DNA of 6,337 nt. It comes from Alphaproteobacteria bacterium UBA2954 (GTDB taxonomy: Bacteria; Pseudomonadota; Alphaproteobacteria; Puniceispirillales; Puniceispirillaceae). Positions 1 through 5,072 of the stretch are shown in pieces. The notes beneath the pieces were generated by a model. That model saw only the letters and a list, made by a program, of their open reading frames with translations, made no database searches and was not told where the DNA came from. Numbering within the stretch: position 1 is the first letter of the stretch; each line of letters opens with the position of its first letter. The position numbers and the translations under genes are program-made. The DNA is taken from contig DEBO01000032.1 of the NCBI GenBank assembly GCA_002348585.1, forward strand, positions 1-6,337, in the 5' to 3' direction.

Positions 1-375
1 ACAGGCGGAATGGAGGAGGTTCTGGCTGGACATCCGGATGTTGCCGAATGTGCGGTTATTGGCGTGCATGACGCGCTGAAAGGTCAGGTACCGCTTGGTT
101 TTGTGGTATTGAAAACGGGGACACCCCGCGTCGGAACAGAGATTCTGGCTGAAATTATCCAGCGTGTGCGCTCAGAAATCGGCCCTGTTGCAGCGTTTAA
201 ACAAGCTGTGATTGTCGGCCGCCTGCCCAAAACACGTTCCGGAAAAATTCTGCGTGCCACAATGCAGAAGATTGTCCAGAATGAAGACTTTCCTTTGCCC
301 GCCACAATTGATGATCCAGTTATTCTGGAAGAAATTGATGATGCGGTTCAACAGGCAGGCCTGAAACAGGTTTAA
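1..375 (+). CDS. prpE: Propionyl-CoA synthetase, C-terminal fragment (5' end outside window)
   Basis: This is the C-terminal domain of an acyl-CoA synthetase of the ANL adenylate-forming family. These enzymes convert a short-chain acid, ATP and CoA to acyl-CoA in the cytoplasm. The frame is open from base 1 and ends with TAA at 373-375, so about 124 residues are visible out of roughly 630 expected; the ATG at 10 is internal, not a start. Seen: the segment beginning TGGMEEVLAGHP, the stretch AECAVIGVHDALKGQVP, and LPKTRSGKILR with the catalytic adenylation lysine (codon 244-246) that in this family is the target of reversible lysine acylation. The tail PATIDDPVILEEI resembles PrpE rather than acetyl-CoA synthetase, whose tail usually reads GDTSTLADP. 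Propionate is therefore the likely substrate, but the acyl-binding pocket lies outside the window and acetate or butyrate cannot be excluded. A terminator-like hairpin follows immediately, so this appears to be the last gene of its transcript. Confidence 0.88.
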   Translation, partial: TGGMEEVLAGHPDVAECAVIGVHDALKGQVPLGFVVLKTGTPRVGTEILAEIIQRVRSEIGPVAAFKQAVIVGRLPKTRSGKILRATMQKIVQNEDFPLPATIDDPVILEEIDDAVQQAGLKQV

Positions 376-384
376 CGACGATAG

Positions 385-410
385 AACAGGAAAGGCATGC
401 CTTGCCTGTT
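385..410 (+). terminator. Rho-independent-type terminator hairpin after prpE
   Basis: Seen directly: AACAGG (385-390) pairs with CCTGTT (405-410). Inside it is the perfect 12-bp palindrome AAGGCATGCCTT (392-403), with a single A/G mismatch between the two stems (391 and 404). This gives a stem of about 10 pairs with a CATG loop. A T-rich stretch (TTTGTATTTTCT, 409-420) follows on the plus strand, which suits termination of prpE. On the minus strand the sequence after the hairpin is less T-rich, so it may terminate trcR less efficiently. It fills almost the whole 48-bp gap between the convergent prpE and trcR stops. Confidence 0.72.
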
Positions 411-423
411 TGTATTTTCTGCT

Positions 424-990
424 TTATGGCAGTTCAGTTAAATCAGCAACTTGTTCAGCATCCTGTTTTGGCTGCCCCCCGGCCTTTTCAATTGCGGAGT
501 TGAGGTCCTGCTGTTTGCATAAGCCCAACATAGCCGGGTGTTTAGCCTGAATATTGGAAATATTCCAGTGTGTGCGCTCACGGATTTTGGTGATAGTATC
601 TTTGGTGGTGCCAATCAGTCGGCTGATTTGGGCATCAGATAATTCAGGGTGATGTTTGACCAACCAAGCAATTGCATCAGGTTTGTCACCACGCCGGGCA
701 ACCGGTACATAGCGCGGACCTTTGGTGCGGGCTGTAGGTTGAGGTAGATTTGATTTTGATAGCTCAAGCCTAGCTAAAGGATCAGCCTCACAACGCGCGA
801 CCTCCTCTTTTGACAGTTGATTATTTGTAATCGGATCATATCCCTGCATGCCGGCACCGATTTCACCATCAGCAATGGCTTGTACTTCAAGAGGATGCAA
901 ATCGCAAAAAGCCCCGATCTGGTCAAAGGTCAGTCCTGTATTATCAATCAGCCACACGGCTGTCGCTTTTGGCATAAGAAGCTGTGTCAT
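424..990 (-). CDS. trcR: TrcR-like cell-cycle transcriptional regulator (DUF1013 family)
   Basis: Protein of 188 aa matching the DUF1013 family, which databases name cell cycle transcriptional regulator TrcR and which is typical of Alphaproteobacteria. Seen: an N-terminal segment beginning MPKATAVWLIDNTGLTF; a middle linker with GPRYVPVARRGDKPDAIAWL (residues 91-110); and a second helix-turn-helix-like segment through about residue 145, ending IRERTHWN, with GLCKQQDL downstream. Residues 12-39 and 107-136 share a WL-[IV]...L-[TS]-x-x-Q-I pattern, suggesting two diverged HTH copies. The last ~20 residues are acidic and probably flexible. Start: ATG at 990 is preceded by AAGGG with an 8-base spacing. 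The gene is divergent from the DUF1192 gene and convergent with prpE, so it is probably monocistronic. Its upstream region contains a GANTC site and a hairpin. The family assignment is firm. The role as a cytoplasmic DNA-binding cell-cycle regulator comes from the family name and HTH character, and the target genes are unknown from this sequence. Confidence 0.87.
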   Translation of the reverse strand: MTQLLMPKATAVWLIDNTGLTFDQIGAFCDLHPLEVQAIADGEIGAGMQGYDPITNNQLSKEEVARCEADPLARLELSKSNLPQPTARTKGPRYVPVARRGDKPDAIAWLVKHHPELSDAQISRLIGTTKDTITKIRERTHWNISNIQAKHPAMLGLCKQQDLNSAIEKAGGQPKQDAEQVADLTELP

Positions 991-1028
991 CGCACGAACC
1001 CTTTTTCATTTTCTCAACACTTTTTGGG

Positions 1029-1054
1029 CGGCTGACAGCCCAGAGGGCCAGCCG
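1029..1054 (-). promoter_or_regulatory. Hairpin in the probable 5' leader of trcR
   Basis: CGGCTG (1029-1034) pairs with CAGCCG (1049-1054), and inside it GCCC (1038-1041) pairs with GGGC (1045-1048) around an AGA loop. A three-base bulge (ACA, 1035-1037) lies between the two stems. Read on the minus strand the hairpin is followed by CCCAAAAA, not a T run, so it is not a terminator for trcR transcripts. It lies about 39 bases upstream of the trcR ATG. It could be a stable 5' UTR stem or a protein-binding inverted repeat. The pairing is seen; any function is inference. Confidence 0.4.
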
Positions 1055-1058
1055 ATTC
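1054..1058. promoter_or_regulatory. GANTC site (GATTC), candidate CcrM methylation site
   Basis: GATTC at 1054-1058 matches GANTC, the target of the CcrM adenine methyltransferase found in most Alphaproteobacteria, where methylation state can time transcription to the cell cycle. It is the only GANTC I found between trcR and the DUF1192 gene, about 64 bp upstream of the trcR ATG, abutting the hairpin. A single 5-mer can occur by chance, so a regulatory role is only suggestive. Confidence 0.35.
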
Positions 1059-1108
1059 CAAACACGCCCGAAAATCGAAGCATTTTAGTGTCTTGATGGA
1101 ACCTGACA

Positions 1109-1161
1109 TATATATAGCCCTTTGACTGAAATTTGCAAACAGACCTTTTGTTTCCTAAAAT
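1109..1161. promoter_or_regulatory. Candidate divergent promoters sharing a palindromic TTGCAA
   Basis: The 240-bp gap 991-1230 contains no credible gene and must hold the promoters of both divergent genes. On the plus strand TTGCAA (1133-1138) is followed after 17 bases by TAAAAT (1156-1161), 4/6 and 5/6 matches to sigma-70 -35 and -10 boxes, about 70 bp before the DUF1192 start. On the minus strand the same TTGCAA, which is self-complementary within TTTGCAAA (1132-1139), is followed after 16 or 18 bases by TATATA in an alternating TA tract (1108-1116). If both are real, the two promoters share one -35 element and would compete. These are pattern matches only; a TTGACT at 1122-1127 is an alternative -35 but has no good -10 partner. 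Confidence 0.3.
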
Positions 1162-1230
1162 TGTAGAACAGCAATGCCGCCAGTATGGGCGATAATGCAT
1201 CTGTGAAGATTTTTAAGAGAGGGAAGACGT

Positions 1231-1410
1231 ATGGAAGATGAATTTGACGCATTTAAACCTACCTATGCACCAAAATCGTTTTACAACTGGAATGTTGAGG
1301 ATTTGAAAGACTATCAAGAACAACTGAAAGCAGAAATTGTCAGAATTGACGAAATTCTGGAAACAAAACAGGATGTCAGTGCAAAAGCAGAAGCCCTATT
1401 TAAATCCTGA
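1231..1410 (+). CDS. DUF1192 family small protein
   Basis: A 59-aa gene with ATG at 1231, TGA at 1408-1410, and AGAGGG at 1218-1223, seven bases before the start, as a ribosome-binding site. The protein starts MEDEFDAFKP and continues through the core LKDYQEQLKAEIVRIDEIL (residues 25-43), ending EALFKS. This matches DUF1192: about 60 residues, an acidic N terminus, an ELxxxIxxLxxEIxRL-type amphipathic helix and a final xxFK motif. The helix has heptad-like hydrophobic spacing (L, I, I, I/L), so a short coiled coil or docking helix is likely. There is no signal peptide or membrane segment, so it should be cytoplasmic. The function of the family is unknown. It is divergent from trcR and lies 51 bp upstream of bdhA on the same strand, so it may be co-transcribed with bdhA. 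From memory, DUF1192 and DUF1013 genes are often close together in alphaproteobacterial genomes. Confidence 0.82.
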   Translation: MEDEFDAFKPTYAPKSFYNWNVEDLKDYQEQLKAEIVRIDEILETKQDVSAKAEALFKS

Positions 1411-1461
1411 AGAATTTGTGTTTGAAGTGAATATATTTGTTTGGTTGGTGAGGAAGCGGAT

Positions 1462-2250
1462 ATGACGCGTTTATCTGCACGGATGGTTATGATCACCGGT
1501 GGTGTATCGGGGTTGGGGTTGGCAATGGCATCAGCATTTGCCGCAACGGGGGCGCATCTTTATGTTGGCGGCCAGATGTTGGATAAGAAGGCGGCAGATA
1601 TTCTTGCCCAGTTAAAAGAGAAAGGTGCAGCTTCTTGCCATTTTGATGATGCTGATTTGCGGGATGTGGCGGCAGCCCGCGGCATGGTGGATAAAGCAGC
1701 TGATGTGATGGGCTGCGTGGATGTGCTAATTAATAATGCAGGCATCCAGCATGTTGCACCTATCGATGAATTTCCGCCTGAAAAATGGCAGGATATTATA
1801 GATGTCAATTTATCTGCTCCATTCCACCTGATTTCTTCTGTCCTGCCAGGCATGAAGCAGCGGGATTTTGGTCGGATAATCAATATTGCTTCTGCGCATG
1901 GTCTTGTAGCTTCAATTCATAAATCTGCTTATGTTGCTGCCAAACACGGGCTGGTTGGGCTGACCAAGACTGTCGCGCTAGAAACAGCGCAGCAGAATAT
2001 CACCTGTAATGCGATTTGCCCGGGATTTGTTCTGACAGAGCTTGTTGACCAACAGGTTCGCGCGCATGCTGAGAAAACAGGCTTGCCTTATGATGAAGCG
2101 GGGATTGCGATGGTCAGTGAAAAACATGCCGCTGGTCAGTTTCTGATGCCCCAACAGATCGCGGATATGGCTCTGTTTTTGGCCCGTGATGCGGCCCAGA
2201 ATATCACCGGGTCCAGTTTTTCTCTGGATGGCGGCTGGACAGCCCAATAA
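1462..2250 (+). CDS. bdhA: 3-hydroxybutyrate dehydrogenase (short-chain dehydrogenase/reductase)
   Basis: Protein of 262 aa, normal for the family, that interconverts (R)-3-hydroxybutyrate and acetoacetate with NAD(H) in the cytoplasm, linking polyhydroxybutyrate or ketone-body use to acetoacetyl-CoA. Seen: Rossmann nucleotide motif TGGVSGLG (residues 12-19), NNAG (91-94), and the SDR catalytic set N116, S144, Y157 and K161. Sequences highly characteristic of BdhA are GIQHVAPIDEFPPEKW (94-109), IASAHGLVAS (142-151), YVAAKHG (157-163), LTKTVALET, ICPGFVLT and the C-terminal DGGWTAQ. Start: ATG 1462 has GAGGA at 1450-1454 with seven-base spacing; an upstream in-frame TTG at 1441 would add only seven non-conserved residues and lacks a comparable site. 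The gene follows DUF1192 by 51 bp and is convergent with ygfZ, 23 bp away. One small departure is VGGQMLD after the second strand (35-41), where many BdhA proteins have an NGFGD-like sequence. Identity is high confidence. Confidence 0.93.
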   Translation: MTRLSARMVMITGGVSGLGLAMASAFAATGAHLYVGGQMLDKKAADILAQLKEKGAASCHFDDADLRDVAAARGMVDKAADVMGCVDVLINNAGIQHVAPIDEFPPEKWQDIIDVNLSAPFHLISSVLPGMKQRDFGRIINIASAHGLVASIHKSAYVAAKHGLVGLTKTVALETAQQNITCNAICPGFVLTELVDQQVRAHAEKTGLPYDEAGIAMVSEKHAAGQFLMPQQIADMALFLARDAAQNITGSSFSLDGGWTAQ

Positions 2251-2273
2251 GAAACGCCCCACATTAATCCTGA

Positions 2274-3176
2274 TCATCCCTTATCAAAGCCAGGCAGCGG
2301 GTGCATCCAGTCCGGGATGTGAAGGCTGATTATCTGCCCGTTATCCGTGGTAATCTCAGCTATGCCGGCTAGGCTGTCCTGAACCGCATCAAGGCGCAGG
2401 CTGGCTAGAGCGATGTCCCCGCGATCTGGCAGGCTTGCTGTTGATCCGGTCTGTCCAATGGTTTTGTCACCGCGCTGCAGGGCCTGACCTGATATAAGCT
2501 TTCCATAAAAAGAAATTGGCAATAGGCGGCGTTTGACTAGACCACGATAATAGGTGCGGGCGGTCACCTCTTGGCCAACATAACACCCCTTTTCAAAATC
2601 TATCGCGCCCAAAAGGTGAAGTCCAGCCTCCAGCATCAGCGCCCGGTTAGGTGTCAGATCAGTTGCCCCTTCAGGAACACCAAGGCTGATACGCAGTGCC
2701 TGCCAGTACTTTGCCTCTTCCTGCTCTGGCAAGCCAACAGTCTTAGAGAAAAGCACAAGTTTTCCGAGGGCCTTATGGCGTTCGTCATAAGCACTGATAA
2801 AGCTATTTGGCACACTGAAATTTGCGTGGTTTTCTCCCCATATATGTCCTGCACAAAGGTTAGAGTTGACAGTAATTTCTATTTTCCTGCGCAGCCGATA
2901 CATTGTTAACCGCTTCGCAAGCGGGGCGGCCTGTTCTGTTTCTGTAACAAGAAAGACCGTATCTGCGGTGGCCATCACCATCATATCAAACAGGATCCGC
3001 CCTTGTGGTGAGAGCAGGCAGGCAGCACGGGCAGTGTCGCTGGCAAGGGTGTTAATCTGAGCGGTCAGTATATCATTCAGAAAATCACGCACATCTTCAC
3101 CCGTCAGGCTGATGATATGCTTGTTTGGGTGAACAGACAAAACAGGTCGTTCTGGCGGGGCGGGCATAAAACTCAT
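2274..3176 (-). CDS. ygfZ: Folate-binding protein YgfZ (GcvT-like, Fe-S enzyme maintenance; CAF17/IBA57 family)
   Basis: Protein of 300 aa in the YgfZ/CAF17/IBA57 family, structurally related to the glycine-cleavage T protein. Members use tetrahydrofolate to support assembly or repair of certain Fe-S enzymes, for example MiaB in E. coli. Diagnostic signature seen: KGCYVGQE at residues 196-203, with the family's essential cysteine at C198. The N-terminal region carries ISLTGEDVRDFLNDILTAQINTL (22-44, with the expected L-TxxD-x-xxFLxxxxTxxI pattern) and LLSPQGRILFDMMV (54-67). A GcvT-type C-terminal barrel follows. No signal peptide, so cytoplasmic. Start: ATG 3174-3176 overlaps the TGA of the upstream exported-protein gene in an ATGA arrangement, suggesting translational coupling. 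A second ATG three codons on (3167) is a possible alternative, and neither has a strong Shine-Dalgarno sequence. It converges with bdhA with a 23-bp gap and no clear terminator. Family assignment is secure; the folate role is by homology. Confidence 0.9.
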   Translation of the reverse strand: MSFMPAPPERPVLSVHPNKHIISLTGEDVRDFLNDILTAQINTLASDTARAACLLSPQGRILFDMMVMATADTVFLVTETEQAAPLAKRLTMYRLRRKIEITVNSNLCAGHIWGENHANFSVPNSFISAYDERHKALGKLVLFSKTVGLPEQEEAKYWQALRISLGVPEGATDLTPNRALMLEAGLHLLGAIDFEKGCYVGQEVTARTYYRGLVKRRLLPISFYGKLISGQALQRGDKTIGQTGSTASLPDRGDIALASLRLDAVQDSLAGIAEITTDNGQIISLHIPDWMHPLPGFDKG

Positions 3177-3670
3177 TGTTGAAGTACCTGTCCTTTGTAG
3201 GGCGCAAGATAAAAATGGCGTTCACGTGACCAAAAACAATCTTTACCTTCTGGTTTCACCGTTACAAAGCCCTCGTCCTGAAAAAAGTGGTAATCCTGTG
3301 TGCAGCCATACCATGTCACATACAGCCGGTCAGTATCCAGCCACACATCGCCAATAGGTTTTGTTTTTACGGTGATCTGTGGCAGGTCGGCGGGAAAACA
3401 CTGGCCTTGTTTTTTACCCTTGCAGTTTGTCTCTGCAGATCCAATCATACGCAGATAGCTGAGTTGACCCTCGCTGGCTTTAAAGCCTTCATCATCAAAC
3501 ATCTCACACCCATCTGTTGGTGGATTTTTGCTTTGAGTAAACTCACAGGTAAACCAGATGCCATCCCCAATTGGCTGTTCGGCTGCCTGCATCTTTAAAG
3601 GCAGCAGACCAAGCAGACAAATTAGGACGATGAATATTTTTTTGTAATTTAAATGGAAAGAATGGGCCAT
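3173..3670 (-). CDS. Exported cysteine-rich protein of unknown function
   Basis: I do not recognise this 165-aa protein. It has a clear Sec signal peptide: basic HLNYKK (6-11), hydrophobic core IFIVLICLLGLLPL (12-25), and a probable cleavage near MQAAE (after residue 29 or 30). There is no lipobox, so it should be a soluble periplasmic or secreted protein. The mature part has six cysteines (42, 55, 83, 91, 123, 145), compatible with up to three disulfides, and is rich in aromatic residues. FxDEGF occurs twice (58-63 and 130-135), hinting at a duplicated beta-type subdomain. No catalytic motif is evident. Start: ATG at 3670 places the signal peptide normally; an in-frame TTG at 3712 would add 14 residues ahead of the charged region and is less likely. 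Neither has a good ribosome-binding site. The stop overlaps the ygfZ start (ATGA), so the two are almost certainly one transcript, though a periplasmic protein and a cytoplasmic Fe-S factor have no obvious shared job. Confidence 0.72.
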   Translation of the reverse strand: MAHSFHLNYKKIFIVLICLLGLLPLKMQAAEQPIGDGIWFTCEFTQSKNPPTDGCEMFDDEGFKASEGQLSYLRMIGSAETNCKGKKQGQCFPADLPQITVKTKPIGDVWLDTDRLYVTWYGCTQDYHFFQDEGFVTVKPEGKDCFWSRERHFYLAPYKGQVLQQ

Positions 3671-3697
3671 AGTTGAAAAATGGGTTAAGATGAAAAA

Positions 3698-3714
3698 GAT
3701 TGCAACTGGCAATC
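3698..3714. repeat. 6-bp inverted repeat in divergent intergenic region
   Basis: GATTGC (3698-3703) and GCAATC (3709-3714) form a perfect inverted repeat with a five-base spacer. It lies in the 102-bp gap (3671-3772) between the exported-protein gene and the DUF3422 gene, about 28 bp from the former start and 58 bp from the latter. It could be a small operator for either promoter or a minor hairpin. A six-base arm is short enough to occur by chance. Confidence 0.3.
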
Positions 3715-3742
3715 AGCTTTTACGAACTGGATCTTGGCTGAT

Positions 3743-3762
3743 GATAATGGCGAAAGTAAGGA
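3743..3762 (+). promoter_or_regulatory. Candidate -10 box and ribosome-binding site of the DUF3422 gene
   Basis: GATAAT (3743-3748) matches five of six bases of the sigma-70 -10 box. AAGGA (3758-3762) lies ten bases before the ATG at 3773. The -35 region is poor (TTACGA at 3720-3725, 17-bp spacing). The AAGGA supports choosing ATG 3773 over the upstream in-frame TTG at 3734, which has no comparable site and would lie inside or ahead of this promoter. Confidence 0.4.
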
Positions 3763-3772
3763 TGTTTTCATA

Positions 3773-5071
3773 ATGGCCATCCATCCAGAGCGAAGACAGC
3801 TTTCTGATGAGCTTCATGCCCGTCCGTTTCATGATTTTGACGGTGCTGGCCGCTTTATCCGCTATGTTTTTCTTTATGACAATTCAGATCAAGATATTGT
3901 CAGCCATATCAACGACTGGCTGACGGCGAAGGATCGCCTGCCCCTCGCGTTGCGAGAAAAATTCAGGCGGGAGACATTTAAGAGTTTTATTTTCAGGATA
4001 GAGCGGCACACTGAATTTGTGACAATCGGTTTTATTATGAAAGGGGAGACAGTTCGCAACGGGCTGACCAAAGGAGCATTTGACAAGTCTGCCTGGCCAG
4101 TTCTGCCCTTTGACGTAATTGATACTGTACCCGGCAGCCTGTTTCATGCCATCTGGGTAGAGATAGGAGGGCGGGCACCCGCCAAGCTTGACCCGCTGAA
4201 AGTTCAGTTTATGCTGAACTGTCAGGCTGAGGCCTCAAGCCAGATATCGGATGGGGCTGGTCAGCTGCATTGCAGTTTTGATATTGATGAGAATGAGTTT
4301 TCACGTGCCATTGTTTTTCATAACTTTATTACGCCAGAGCGCATGGGGCGCATGGTCTTGCGGATTATTGAGATGGAAACCTACCGCATGCTAGCCTTAC
4401 TTGGCCTGCCAGTGGCGCGGAAATATCTCTCAACACTAGTGCAGATAGAACATAAACTGACAGACCTGACGCAGCAGTTAACTGAACAGATTTCGAGAGA
4501 TGATACTGAAGTTCAGGCCTTGTTGCCGGCACTGTCCCAGCTGGCTGCACAGGTTGAAGAAATATCTGCAAATACATCGTACAGGATGTCGGCGACCAAA
4601 GCCTATCATGATATTTTTTTGGCTCGTCTTGAAGGTCTTCGTCTAGCACGCCTTAATGGGCATCAAGGAGTTTATGGGTTTTTGGACAGGCGGATGATGC
4701 CAGCCATGCAGACCTGTTTTGCCTTTGGTGAGCGAGTACAGACTTTGTCTCAGCGCATTGAACGGACAGGGTCGTTGCTGCGCACACAGACAGAGACAAC
4801 AATTCAGAGACAAAATCGTGATTTGTTGTCTTCTATGGACAGGCGCGCGCAAGCCCAACTGCGCCTGCAACAGACTGTTGAGGGTCTGTCTGTTATAGCG
4901 GGAACTTACTATGGCGTGGGCCTCGTGGGCATTCTAGCGGAGGGATTTAATCTTCAGCCACCTTTTGATAAATTAGGCCTAGTGAAAGCCTTTGCCGTGC
5001 CTTTTGTAGCTGTTGTGATTTGGTTTTTTATCAATCGGGTCAGTAGGTCTGTTAGCAGGTTAAATAGATAA
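3773..5071 (+). CDS. DUF3422 family membrane-anchored protein
   Basis: Protein of 432 aa belonging to DUF3422 (uncharacterised membrane-anchored protein, COG4949 type). Seen: the family's N-terminal signature HPERRQLSDELHARPF at residues 4-19 and the RIERHTEFVTIGF segment (75-87). A long helical region with coiled-coil tendency follows (about 221-262 and 320-368, rich in Q, L, R and E). At the C terminus there are two hydrophobic stretches, about 371-392 (including GTYYGVGLVGIL) and 402-421 (VKAFAVPFVAVVIWFF), separated by a short polar loop. They form a membrane hairpin that leaves the basic tail RVSRSVSRLNR on the same side as the large N-terminal domain. No signal peptide, so the bulk is probably cytoplasmic with a C-terminal anchor. 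Function is unknown; the long helix plus terminal two-TM hairpin superficially resembles CorA-type architecture, but I see no GMN motif. It is divergent from the exported-protein gene and converges with the MFS gene, so it is likely monocistronic. Start chosen by AAGGA at 3758-3762 and by the family's usual N terminus. Confidence 0.86.
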   Translation: MAIHPERRQLSDELHARPFHDFDGAGRFIRYVFLYDNSDQDIVSHINDWLTAKDRLPLALREKFRRETFKSFIFRIERHTEFVTIGFIMKGETVRNGLTKGAFDKSAWPVLPFDVIDTVPGSLFHAIWVEIGGRAPAKLDPLKVQFMLNCQAEASSQISDGAGQLHCSFDIDENEFSRAIVFHNFITPERMGRMVLRIIEMETYRMLALLGLPVARKYLSTLVQIEHKLTDLTQQLTEQISRDDTEVQALLPALSQLAAQVEEISANTSYRMSATKAYHDIFLARLEGLRLARLNGHQGVYGFLDRRMMPAMQTCFAFGERVQTLSQRIERTGSLLRTQTETTIQRQNRDLLSSMDRRAQAQLRLQQTVEGLSVIAGTYYGVGLVGILAEGFNLQPPFDKLGLVKAFAVPFVAVVIWFFINRVSRSVSRLNR

Positions 5072-5072
5072 A

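Noticed and set aside
1029..1054. Hairpin as a terminator or a structured small RNA gene
   Set aside because: Neither strand has a T run directly after the stem, and the surrounding sequence shows no further consistent secondary structure or tRNA-like features.
817..1096. Plus-strand open frames of 72 and 82 codons overlapping the trcR start and upstream region
   Set aside because: They run antisense through the conserved trcR N terminus, resemble no family, and lack a ribosome-binding site; shadow frames.
1108..1116. Alternating TA tract as a tandem repeat or origin-like element
   Set aside because: It is only nine bases long and is better explained as part of a promoter -10 region.
1006..1200. 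Minus-strand open frame of 64 codons in the trcR/DUF1192 gap
   Set aside because: It occupies the region needed for both promoters, contains the hairpin and TA tract, and has unconvincing composition and no recognisable motif.
1441..1461. TTG at 1441 as the bdhA start
   Set aside because: ATG 1462 has GAGGA at ideal spacing and matches the usual BdhA N terminus; the extra seven residues are encoded by the ribosome-binding-site region.
2251..2273. Terminator between bdhA and ygfZ
   Set aside because: The 23-bp gap has no stem-loop; only a short TGATCA palindrome is present.
3671..3712. TTG at 3712 as the start of the exported protein
   Set aside because: It would add 14 mostly hydrophobic residues ahead of the basic n-region and has no ribosome-binding site; ATG 3670 gives a standard signal peptide.
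3734..3772. TTG at 3734 as the DUF3422 start
   Set aside because: The added residues are not part of the family signature, and AAGGA is positioned for ATG 3773, which puts the HPxRR motif at the N terminus as usual.
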